Assembly: GCA_019096155.1 (NCBI GenBank)
Contig: JAHCVI010000002.1
Location: 372,001-436,000 of the forward strand
DNA: 64,000 nucleotides
Reading direction: 5' to 3'
Source: Staphylotrichum longicolle
Taxonomy: Eukaryota > Ascomycota > Sordariomycetes > Sordariales > Chaetomiaceae
Within the stretch, counting starts at the first letter, position 1; the number at the start of each line of letters is the position of its first letter. Under the pieces are notes generated by a model, which ran no database searches, was not told the origin of the DNA, and worked only from the letters and a program-made list of their open reading frames with translations. Below are positions 34,892 to 45,245 of the stretch, piece after piece. The translations under genes and the position numbers were made by a program.

Positions 34892-37800
34892 AACAAGAAG
34901 ATGCGCCAAACCCGGGCGCCATACCGGACAAGATGGAAGACAAAAGCAACACGCTCTCCAAACTCGTAGATGCGCAACCGCCCCGACCGCCAATTCCACC
35001 AAGCACAGACGGCGGCGAGAGTGCGACATCACAAGTCTTCCGCTTCCTCGCGACCGCCACCCCCGGAACCCTCGGCGGCGTTGCTGTGGGCCTGGCCGCG
35101 ACCACATATCTAGTGCTTGGCAGGCTGGGCCTCGTCTTGATAGGCGCGTTTGGTGGGATCGTGTCCTTCATACAATGGGAGCAGCGCAACGTCGACGTGG
35201 TTCGCGCGGTCAAGGGAGAACGGGGAATGGATGTTTTGGCACGGCTTCTCGCCGAGCGCAAGAGCTTGGAGAACGCCGAGTTGAAGGATGAGAATGCCGG
35301 CACCGAGACCGAGCCGAGAGCGCAGCCGTGCGCTCGTTTGAAGACCTGCAGCCCGAGACCCGCGAAGCCATGAACGAGCTCGTCGACGCCGTCATCGAAC
35401 TACGTCAAGTGGTGGTACTCGCCCGTCGTGCCTGCGGACAAGTTCTTCCCGCTCTCGTGCCGCAAGACGCTCACGACATTCATGACCTCTGTTTCCAACC
35501 GCCTCAGCAGGAAACGGCCGGCCGACGCCTTCCTCGACTTTTTGACCAATTCATCTTCCATCCTTGTCGTCTTCATGTCCGAGCTCTCAAACGCCTTCTC
35601 AGAGCTGCCGACCGATTCCAAGGTGACCGCTGCGGACGCTGTGTACAACTATCTTGCGTCGCATCCCGATTCCAATTTGTCCACTCTCCTCAACCAGAAG
35701 CAGCAAGCGCAAAAGTTCCGCATGGCCGCCGAAGACCTACTGGGCTTCCTGGACCGTTCCAGCTACGAATGTGACCCGGCCCGGGTCTTTCTGAGGGAGA
35801 TCCTAGCCGGCGTGGTTTTGGAAATGACACTTCAATCGTGTTCCAAGGCGGAATGGATCAATTCTTGGATCGTCTACCTGCTGGAGTCGGGAGAGCCTGA
35901 CATTAGCCAGGCCATCGATGTGGGCATGCAGACGGGGCCCGGTGCTGATGTGGCCTTTGCTGATTTTGACGGCAACGTCGGGAATATTGGTCTCACCAAG
36001 GGGAACAGGAGCTCACTCGAACACGAAAGGGCACGCCGGAAGGACTCGCTGACGCACAAGAAGAAACTCAGCAAGGCTGAGGAGGAGATGGAGCTGGCCA
36101 TGGAGGAGATGAAGCGTTTGAACCGAATGATCGCCAAGGGAGACGTTCTCAAGGAGGAGGCAGGGGAGCAAGATATGAAAGCGAGCAGGAAGGACAGCGC
36201 AGCGGAAGCTGCGAGAACGCCTTCCGATATGGTGAACCGCGACTCGAATGAGGTGGACGAAGAGAAACCGCCGCTGCCTCGGCGATTGGACACCGCTTCT
36301 ACAAGCGGCTCCAAAAGACCGAGCAGCGACAGTTCATCTGGGAGGAACGAGGCGATTCACACACCAGGCACGCCCCTCTCCGGCATGACTTACTCCTCGA
36401 GTCAAGACTCGTCTCCCCCTCTGAACGCGGGTTCTCGCTTCACGAGTTTCGACCAGATCGTCCCGCCCGCTCGCGAAGAGATAGAAACCGATGCAAACGA
36501 GCCGCGCAAACCGCCACCTTTAACGTTGCACAATGCAACAATCACGGTTCTGGACGAGCCTGGCGATGCCCGTATCAGGTCTAAGCCTACATGGGACTAC
36601 CTTGTCCAGATCGAACCGGCGACGACAATCTATCCCGGGTGGATGATCATCAGAAAATACAGCGACTTTGAGATCTTACACGAGGTTCTGAGGCGCATCG
36701 CCATCATCTCTGGTGCGACGGTCTTCTCAGAGCAGCACGGTGCCATCCCGTCTTGGAAAGGGCATTCTCGGACATCGCTGCGCGGCGAACTGGAGCGCTA
36801 CCTTCGCGACGCCTGCGGGCATCAGAGCCTGGCGGACAGCGAGGGGCTGAAGAAGTTTCTTGAGAGGGACAATGGGCATATTCCAAACGCTCCCAAGACT
36901 GGTTTCCAGGCATTCGAGAAGCTCGGCAAGAACATGCTTGACGTCTTGACGAGTGCCCCGTTGGAGGGCTCGAAAGCCGTGGTCGGCGGCGTGACGGGCG
37001 TGCTGGGGAACATTGGGCTCGGACAGCGGAAGCCGGCTGCGCCTGCTCCGGCCCCGCCGCCCTCGGCCTTGCAGGACGTGACGGCAGCCAGCCGCCTGTC
37101 CATATCGGCGCTGCCTCGGGCTGACAGCAGTGCGTCGCTGAGCGGAATGCGCAGGGCGCGCGACAGTATGGATAGCCAGCGTTCGTCGATTGTTGCCCTG
37201 CAACCTGGTAAAATGCCGTCGATGGAAAGGCGCCCCAGCTACAACTCCCAAGGCGAGGCGGAGCCCGAAGGCCCTCGCCCTTCCCGGGCATCTGCGAGAA
37301 ACAGCCGGGAACACAGCCGGGCGTCGAGCCGAGCTCCAAGCCGTGCGCCACCAACCAGGTCGCCGTCCAGCCTCAGCTTCGATGGATTCCGGCTGCCTCC
37401 GCCTCCCGATATGATCTCGGACGACTACGAGTCCCCCGTCAGCCCGTCGAACGCGTCCAATGCGCGCCCCAGCGACTTCCACCATGCGCGCTCTCTGACG
37501 ATGCCCACGCTCAGCAGCCAGCAGCGGCTCAATGGCCCGCCGCTGCAGGGCGTGAAAGTGCACTCCAAGCTGTCGGAGCCAGAAACGCGCGTGGCGGTCG
37601 AGCTCCTCTTCGCCATCATCAACGAGCTGTACACGCTCTCGTCGGCGTGGAACATCCGGCGCACCCTCCTCGCGGCCGCCAAGTCGTTCCTCCTTCGCCC
37701 GGGCAACCCGTCGCTGCTCTCCATCCAGACCCTCATCCAGTCGTCGGTGCTCGACGCCAACACGTCGGACAGCGGCATCGCGGCGCACCTGCGGAAGCTG

Positions 37801-38061
37801 CGCGAGAACACCCTGCCCACGGAGCAGGAGCGGGCGGCGTGGCCGGCCGAGATGACGGCCGAGGAGAAGGAGGCCCTCCGCGTCAAGGCGCGCAAGCTGC
37901 TCATCGAGAGCGGGGTGCCCGCGGCGCTCATGGGCGTCATGGGCCAGGCGGCCACGTCCGAGGCGCTCGGCAGGCTGTTTGACTGCCTCCAGATCGAGGA
38001 GGTGGCGAGGGGCGTGGTGTTTGGGGTGATTCTCCAGGCGGTGAGGACGGTTACGCACTGA
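34888..38061 (+). CDS. PXA-PX-nexin-C sorting nexin (Mdm1/SNX13-like), frame broken twice near 35.3-35.4 kb
   Basis: About 1058 aa if two frame breaks are ignored. Residues about 50-95 hold two hydrophobic segments (TPGTLGGVAVGLAATTYLVL, GLVLIGAFGGIVSF), then a PXA domain (about 145-335), a charged coil (AEEEMELAMEEMKRLNRMI), disordered Ser-rich linkers, a PX domain (about 549-659; IIRKYSDFEILHEVL) and a nexin-C domain (about 894-1054). Such proteins anchor in the ER and bind phosphoinositides on vacuole or endosome membranes. The frame from 34888 stops at 35373. The conserved SFEDLQPETREAMNELVDAV lies in the +2-shifted frame, and NYVKWWYSP returns to the first frame. One missing C near 35314 (CC for CCC) and two missing bases at 35396-35397 would repair it. 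No intron fits. It could be a pseudogene, but the 2.6-kb remainder is clean, so sequence error is likelier. Confidence 0.87.
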
Positions 38062-39104
38062 AATGTGGTTTACGATTTTGACCCCTGACTGAGCCCTTAA
38101 ACTGATGGGTTCCTGTCTGTGTATGAACATTGGGGTGGATGTAATGTATATGACTTCGTGTGGATTGGCGGGCCAGCGGGCGTATTGTATTTCAACATGC
38201 TATGAGCGATGGCGGTTGGGGTTTGGGGATTGTTTTGAATGACTTGTAAGACTTTTAATGAGAATTTGGTTAGACCTTACTCCTCGCTTGATGTTCAATG
38301 TCTCCAGTGACTTCCTTATCAGGCGGATACAAGTCTAGTCAAACAGCCTCACTACCTAACAACCCGAACTTTGGCTCTCCGCTGCCACCTACGACCATAT
38401 TTCTTCGCGAAGTACAAGATCCTGTCCGCTCTTTTTTTAATCAATTGGCCAGATGGCTGGTCCAATGGTCTTTAATGCGGCGGCCTTCCAAGCGGGAGGC
38501 ACAGCAACCCTCATCTATTTAAACGACGGCCGGCCACCCCTCGTTCTCCATCTCCATCCTGTAAGTTCCCATCAACACCCCCATTCTCGTCCGCGAAGGT
38601 GGTATGTAACCATGGTTGCTGGAGCTTTGGTAGTGGCAGTGGTAGTCAGTCAGGGCGCGCGGGCGTTTGTTTTGGCAATTATGTAATCGGATGCAATTCC
38701 ATAATACCTAGGTAATAAGCGCGTGAACCTGCGCATCTAACTAACTATCTAGGTGCATGTAACCAGTGGGCGCAAATGTAAACACGTTTTATTGCTCGCT
38801 CGGGAATTGGGGGTCGCACTGATGCAGTTAGGCCGCCCCCCAACACTTCAACGCCTCAACACCTCAAACCACTTGTTTGCTTCCGGCGGCCGGCAGCTGG
38901 CCAATGCCTAGATCCATCTTGGTAGGTTAACGTAGCTTAGGTACCTTTCTCTGTCCTCTCCTTCTCCTCCAAGACCATACCACCCGGTAGATCAATCTCT
39001 AATGCCACTACTGGAGATTGATTTTCCTCCCTCACTGACACTGGAGATTCAAGAGACTGGACAAGAGGTGATCCCCGCCGTCAATACGAGACGCGCACTG
39101 CAAC
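38062..39104. other. Intergenic region, no gene seen
   Basis: This is the 3' flank of the sorting nexin plus short frames only. It contains ACCTAGGTA-type and CTAACTAACTA strings near 38700-38760, of unknown meaning. I searched for a NACHT or HET/Goodbye-like effector upstream of the WD40 array and did not see one. Confidence 0.45.
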
Positions 39105-40065
39105 ATGGCCGCAACTGCAGCCTCCGTCGGGGAGGGCACAGACATTCCTTCCCTGCACTCGGCCGACTCGGACTTCGGACAACTCGCGTCTGCGTCAGCT
39201 GATAACACCGTTAAGCTCTGGGATCCGGCAACAGGCCAGTGCAGAGCGACTCTCGAGGGCCATAGCGGACCGGTCTTCTCGCTAGCCTGGTCGCCCGATG
39301 GAACCCAGCTTGCGTCGGGATCGTCGGACAGGACTATCAAGATCTGGAATCCGGCAACCGGCCAGTGTAGAGCAATTCTTGAGAGCCATGGAGGCTCAGT
39401 CTTGTCAGTCGCATGGTCACCCGATGGAACTCGACTTGCGTCGGGATCCCGCGACGGGTTAATCGAAAAATCTGGAACGTAGCGACTACCCAGTGTATCG
39501 CAACACTCAAGGGCCACAACAAATCCGTCTTTTCGGTATCTTGGTCGCCCAATGGAAGGGAGCTCGCATCGGGATCAGAAGATCAAGCTATCAGAACCTG
39601 GGATTCGGCAACCGGCTGGTGTAGAACGATTCTCGAGGCCCATAGAGAGTCAGTCCTGTCAGTCGCCTGGTCGCCCGATGGAGCCCAGTTTGCGTCGGGA
39701 CCAGATGACACGATGGTCAAAATCTGGAGTGCGTCCTGCGAGAGTATAACGACTCTTGAGGGCCATACAGACTCAGTTGCGTCGGTAGTGTGGTCGCCGA
39801 TGGAGCTCGTCTCGCGTCAGGCTCAGACGATCACACCGTCAAGGTCTGGGATCTGTACACTAACGAGTGTACAACGACGCTTTTGGGCCATGACAAGTTC
39901 GTTCAATCGGTAGCCTGGTCGCCCAATGGAGCCCAGCTAGCGTCGGGATCTGATGATGAAACTATCAAGATTTGGAATCCCATAACAAGCGAGAGCGTAG
40001 AGACGCTTAGAGGCCATAAGGGCGAGGTCTACTCTGTAGCCTGGTCGCCCGAACCTTCCCGGTAA
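39105..40065 (+). pseudogene. Orphan WD40 array, likely relic of a fungal NLR (NACHT-WD40) gene
   Basis: Seven consecutive WD40 units of about 42 residues, each reading roughly [L/F]ASGS-D-[T/V]KIW-[N/D]-ATGQC-LEGH-[S]-V-S-[V/L]AWSP[D/N]G. Units are similar at DNA level (GTCGCCTGGTCGCCC recurs every 126 bases), as in high-internal-conservation repeats of HET-E-type NLRs. Two frame breaks interrupt it. In unit 3 an A5 run at 39466-39470 gives EKSGT and a stop; one more A restores EKIWN. In unit 5/6 TCGCCGATGG at 39794 lacks one C of WSPDG. The array starts about 20 residues after an ATG and ends at EPSR-stop. No nucleotide-binding domain precedes it. It is either a truncated and decayed NLR or a short WD40 gene with sequence errors. 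Confidence 0.8.
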
Positions 40066-40552
40066 ACAGCAAGCAAATAGCAAGCGGTAATAAAGATAAG
40101 CTGTCAACAAGCCAGGTTCAGGTACCGAGAAGCTTTCTCTCCGCCGCGTGTTCTCTTTGAATGTCTCAATCAGGTTTGTCCTAGAGGTGTCTCTCAAGAG
40201 GCTCCAGACACGCCCACTCCCAATCCCAATCAATCTCTCGAGGAGATGTTCGACACGTTTGTCAACATTTTAGCCCAGAGATGCGACTCCGAACCCAAGG
40301 GGAGAACGGTTTCTGCCATCGTCGTACCTAATCTGGCCAGATGGGCGGATCTGCTACATCTTGGCATCAAATGGCGAGTTGAGAGGGATGGTCTTAGGCC
40401 CTTTTCAAGTTAGGAGTGCAAATGATCGAAAAGGCGCCATTTCCCCCCCAAAGTCTAAAGAATGATCGCCACAACTACTTTGCTATTCACCCTTAATTAG
40501 ACGCTATATTGGTTCGCCGCCTTGAAGATTCTATATAGCAGACCGTCCCAGA

Positions 40553-41338
40553 TTACTTTTCTTTCTCCATCTCGGCTACACGTGCCGCCTCCTCTCGCGC
40601 ACGTATCACTGCCGCAGACCTTGCCATCGCCCTCTCCATAGTCCTACGTTCGCGCTCCTCAGCCGAGAGTTGCTCTCCTGCCGGGCGGGGCACGGGCGGC
40701 TTCCTATGACACCAGGCCCACCTGTCCTCATGATCGATGTGCAACGGGCCCGCCGGATCCAAGACAGCCAGCTTGGTCTCGGGCGGCCACTTGGGCTGGC
40801 CATCCAATCTGCCCAGGACGACCAGGAGGGTGTCGCGCATGGCCATCAGCCACGGGTGCACGGCCGAGACGTACTCGTGCACGGTGAGGAATTCGCCTTG
40901 GGCGGCGACTTGCGGATACGTGTCGTAGGCCCAGGGCCGCTTCTGCCCGCAACATTCTAGCACGTAGATGTTCGGGTCGTAGGTCTCGTCGTCGGGGCGG
41001 GGCCCTAGACGTCTCGGGTACAGGTCGTTGGCGGCGGCGTCCTGGCAGCGCCAGTGCTGGGCGGCCCAATCCTGCTCCCACGCGTCAATGCAGAAGGCGC
41101 GGACGGTATAGCTCGACACCGGGGGCTCCATAAGGGACGCTTGGGACACGGGGTGAAGGGCGCCGTCCGGGCCGACATACGGCTCCATCACGGCCTCAGG
41201 CTCGTAGTATTCCGACGGCGCGACCTGGATGGCGCCCTCGAGCGGGCCATTGAGCGTCCAGAAGAGTCGCTTGCCGGCTTTGCTTGTGAGTCGTAGCACC
41301 CATTCGCCGCTATCGGCGGGTGTACTGGCCGTGTCCAT
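40553..41338 (-). CDS. Hypothetical protein, 261 aa
   Basis: An intact single-exon frame with a good start (MDTASTPADSGEWVLRLTSKAG) and natural composition. It has many aromatic residues and a central Cys/Trp-rich part (FCIDAWEQDWAAQHWRCQD, VLECCGQKRPWAYDTYP). The last 50 residues are a charged helix (SAEERERRTMERAMARSA, AREEAARVAEMEKEK). There is no signal peptide or membrane segment. I do not recognise a family. It lies beside the WD40 relic and converges on it; the 490-base gap between them holds nothing. It looks like a lineage-restricted gene. Confidence 0.65.
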   Translation of the reverse strand: MDTASTPADSGEWVLRLTSKAGKRLFWTLNGPLEGAIQVAPSEYYEPEAVMEPYVGPDGALHPVSQASLMEPPVSSYTVRAFCIDAWEQDWAAQHWRCQDAAANDLYPRRLGPRPDDETYDPNIYVLECCGQKRPWAYDTYPQVAAQGEFLTVHEYVSAVHPWLMAMRDTLLVVLGRLDGQPKWPPETKLAVLDPAGPLHIDHEDRWAWCHRKPPVPRPAGEQLSAEERERRTMERAMARSAAVIRAREEAARVAEMEKEK

Positions 41339-42621
41339 GAGATTGGTTTAGTGAATGAATTAACAGTGGGGCAATTGCGGCGGGAGTGTTGTACGGCGAG
41401 TACCTGATCTAGTCAATCCGAACCTTTGAATGCGTTCGGGCGGCAGTCAGAAGATGGAGATGGTGCAACACCAACAAGCGAGGACTGTTGGACCCTAGCC
41501 TGTCAAGTGGTAACCTCAACTAGCGCCAAATAGGCTTGGATCAAGCTGAAAAAATGTTGTGTACACGGACATATCTCAACTTTGAAATACGTGCAAGTAA
41601 GAAGAGTCGTCATTTCGAACATGAACAATTCCATCCCGGTTTTCGCGTCTCTGGACCGAGTGATCTCGATCTCTCAGGATGCGGCTTTCTCGTTGCTCTC
41701 AAACTGAGTCGGCAGTGGTGGTGCATACCAAGCTTTGGAGGCGCAAGCAGACCAAGCGTTTGCCAAGCACGCCGCCTGCGTCACTTGTGTTGGAGTGTCT
41801 TTGCTCCCCTTGGCGACACACCAAAACTCCACCAGGCACAATCGACATGGTGTTGGTGAATTTGGAGTAGTTGATGGGTCTTCCCTCCTCGTCGCCAGAA
41901 CTGGAAACTGCCCCGCGATTTCAGAACCAGCCGCCCCTTCGAGTTTCCCCATGTTTCATTCGGCCCTTTCCCTGCTGGCTCCTTCGTTGATCGTCCTTCC
42001 TTGCAACACCCCGCACGGCAGAAGTCCCGTCCACCCCGGGGCCATCCCGGAACGGGTGCCGGGGTTATTCACCCGGAGCCAATGACGGATGGGGAGCTCT
42101 AAATCCTGCTGTTTCTCCTTCGCGGTGACCAACGCGAGTTGAAGGCACTCTCGGCCTGTCGATCTACCACCAATTCTGGTGCCGTCAAAGTGTTGCCGGC
42201 CCCAGAGCCGTGCTGTGATCTTCGTCCCAGCTCAGCGGATTGGGAGCCATGACACCCAACGGCGTTCCGGTTAGGGACTTGGGCCATGTGGGAGATGACG
42301 TGCCGGCTGCCAGTACATACATACCTTGGCCGTGCGCCGTTGAGTTGGCCTGTCGCACCAGATTTGAACAAATGGGTTGTGCTTGCCGGCAACGCAACCG
42401 GCCTCAAGCGAGACCTACCTTATCGACCTACCCGCTTCGGCTCGGTGTGACCGTCCAACGGAACGTACCTTGGACTACACGTACATGTACCTTACCTGTT
42501 CCCTCCCGCCCTCCCCGGCCACCAGTGACCGCCTACCCCTCCCAAACGCCACGGCCTGCTCTACTCGAAGCACAGGACGCAACACCACCTGTTCGACGTG
42601 TCGAGACAGCTACAGGTCAAG
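41339..42621. other. Divergent intergenic region
   Basis: About 1.3 kb between the diverging genes at 40553 and 42622, with only short frames. It must contain both promoters; no specific element stands out. Confidence 0.45.
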
Positions 42622-44512
42622 ATGGCCGACTCGCCGGCAGAGAAGACCTTTAGGGGCGACGAAACGGGGAGCACGGATGAGAAGATCACGACGACAAACG
42701 TGGAGGATTCCGCGGCACAGAGGCAGCAGGCGCCCGAGTTCATCAGGAACCTGACGCCCGAGGAGCGGGAGCACCTGGAGAAGCGGCTGAAGCGAAAGAT
42801 CGACATCCGGCTGTTGCCAGCCATCATCATCATGTACATCATGAACTACATTGACCGGTGCGTTTCAGACCCGCCGTGAAACCCCCAAGTGGTGCCGTAC
42901 CTGACGGAGAGGGGGTGGGTTAGGAACAACATCGCCGCTGCTCGACTGGCCGGGCTGGAGCGGGACCTAAAACTGTCGTCGACCGAGTTCCAAACGGCTG
43001 TCAGCATCCTCTTTGTCGGCTACCTCCTGATGCAGATACCGTCGAACCCTTTCCTCAACAAGTTTGGCAAGCCGGCCATCTACCTCCCGGCATGTGTACG
43101 TTTGCCCGGCTCGCCACACCACCCGCTTGACCCCCATGGTCCCGAACTGCTGCTAATGGGTTCGCCGTTGTTGATTGCTAGATGATCGTTTGGGGCATCA
43201 TCTCGGCACTGACAGCCGTCTGCACCAATGCCGCGGGTCTGCTGGCAAACCGCTTCTTCTTGGGTGTCGTCGAGGCCGCCTACTTGTGAGTCCTTGACAT
43301 CCATGTCCACATGAATTTGGACTACAGATCTGATCTGATTCTAACTCCTTTAGTCCCGGGTGCCTCTACTATCTCTCATGCTGGTACACGCGCAAAGAAC
43401 TCGGCTTCCGGACCGCCGTTTTGTACTCGGGCGCCCTGATCTCTGGGGCCTTTTCCGGTCTCATTTCGGCGGGCGTAACATGGGGCATGGATGGCGCGCG
43501 CGGGCTCGGGGCGTGGCAGTGGTTGTTCATCATCGAGGGTGCTGCCACCGTCGTTGTGGCCTTCGCCTGCTACTTTGTGCTGCCCAACTTTCCGCGGACG
43601 ACGACGTGGTTGACTGACGAGGAGAGGACGCTGGCCGTGTGGTATGTTTCGGCTTGTTGCTACCTACCTACCCCTGCTGCGTGAGAGAAGTGCTGATGAA
43701 AGCTAGGCGCCTCCAGGAAGACATTGGCGAGGATGACTGGGTCAACAGCGAGGAGCAGACGTTCTGGCAGGGCGCGAAGCTGGCGTTTACCGATCCCAAG
43801 ACCTACATCCTGGTGAGTCGAGCCTAATATCGGCCGGGTCACTCATGGACTGACACACACCTTCAGCTCGTCATGCTCTTCTGCATTGTTGCCAGCGGCA
43901 CCGTGACCAACTTCTTCCCGACCGTCGTCAACACGCTCAAAGGCGCCCTCTCGGACCAAAACAAGAACAGCAACGTCATCACCCTCCTCCTCACCGCGCC
44001 CCCTTATGTCCTCGGCGTCATCGCCACCTACCTCAACGCCACCCACGCCGACAAGACGGGCGAGCGCTACTGGCACGTCACGGTCCCCATGTGGGTGGCC
44101 GTGGTGGCGTACATCATCGCGGCCACCACGACGCACGTCGCGCCGCGCTACCTGAGCATGATGCTCATGGTGCCGTCCGTCTACTCGGGCTTCGTCGTCG
44201 GCCTCGCCTGGATCAGCAACACGATGCCGCGCCCGCCCGCCAAGCGCGCCGCGGCGCTCGCCTTCATCAACGCCGTCAGCAACTGCAGCAGCATCTACGC
44301 GAGCTACCTGTACCCCAGAGCGCGGATCCGCATATACGGTGGCCATGATTGTCAACTGCGTGACGGCGTTTATCGCCGTGTGCGCCGCGACGGTCATGAG
44401 GGCCGTTCTGGTGAGGCTGAACAAGAAGCTGGACGCCGGCATCTGGGTCGAGGGGGCCATTAATGGGGTGCCGGGGCAGGGGGCGGCGAACGGGTTTAGG
44501 TTCAAGGTCTAA
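42622..44512 (+). CDS. MFS transporter, anion:cation symporter (allantoate permease-like) family
   Basis: Six exons (42622-42857, 42924-43095, 43182-43285, 43354-43641, 43707-43812, 43867-44512), all with clean GT-AG junctions. The start MADSPAEKTF is followed by a long acidic cytosolic tail, then the ACS signature KIDIRLLPAIIIMYIMNYIDR-NN and further membrane segments (LFVGYLLMQIPSN, MIVWGIISALTAVC, GVVEAAYFPGCLYYLS, WLFIIEGAATVVVAF). This is the Dal5/Tna1-like pattern for uptake of allantoate, nicotinate, pantothenate or related carboxylates; the substrate cannot be told. After YASYLYP the frame breaks. The expected last helices (AYTVAMIVNCVTAFIAVCAA ... LNKKLDAGIWVEGAING) are in another frame and end at 44512. 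Missing single C's in CCCC (44313) and CC (44328) would repair it. Unrepaired, the protein ends at 44463 with a garbled tail. Confidence 0.88.
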
Positions 44513-45245
44513 CCTGGGGGTTAGGTGCACTTGGGTTTGTCAATTGGGTAAACAATCAACGCATCGATCCTCAAAAAATATCATATCTTTCTTTGGTATA
44601 CCCTCCTCAAGTTTGTTACTTCCATGGTATGGTACTAGTACATTGTTGTCAAGAAACAGGTCCACAACCCCGGCCGATGCCAAAAAAAACAACAACAGGA
44701 GGCGAAACACTTCCGCCACCACCTTGACCAAATGCAGCCAAACAAACACGTCATGAAGCACAATGTCCCAATGAAGATGCCAAATTTCCAAGTTGAATGT
44801 CCCGCGAAAAAGAATTGCAGGGAAGGGGGGCAAACAGCAAAGCAAAACCAGAAACCCCGTCCATGTGTGTGTGCGCGTGTGTGTGTATGCAACGAACAAT
44901 AATGAGGGGGAAACACAGAAGAAGGAAACACCCAAAATGCAATCTCATGACTCATGATAATCCAACCCCCCGCCTCATCGATCCATCACCAACAGACCTC
45001 AGCACACGCATCCCTTCCTCCCTCCTAGTCCTTGTTTCCCGCCACTTCCCTCCTCCTCCATCCTTCCCACCCCAGCTCCCAACCCCACCATACCCTCAAC
45101 ATTGTTGCTGTCGTTCCCCCTTCCGTCTCGGACTCCATTCTCCCCCTCTTCTACAAGAAAGGAACACCCCCACCATCAGCACTCCACACATCCTCCCAGG
45201 GAACAAACAAGAGACTCAAGCCACTCAATACCAGTGTGCCTTTGC
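44513..45245. other. 3' flanks of two convergent genes
   Basis: About 730 bases between the transporter and the coiled-coil gene, with only short frames and a (TG)n-like patch near 44865-44890. Confidence 0.5.

Noticed and set aside
35328..35409. Intron (GTGCGC ... CAAG) to explain the sorting-nexin frame break
   Set aside because: Removing it does not restore frame and would delete conserved PXA residues.
36727..38130. 467-aa minus-strand open frame
   Set aside because: Antisense of the PX/nexin-C part of the sorting nexin, with Arg/His-rich composition.
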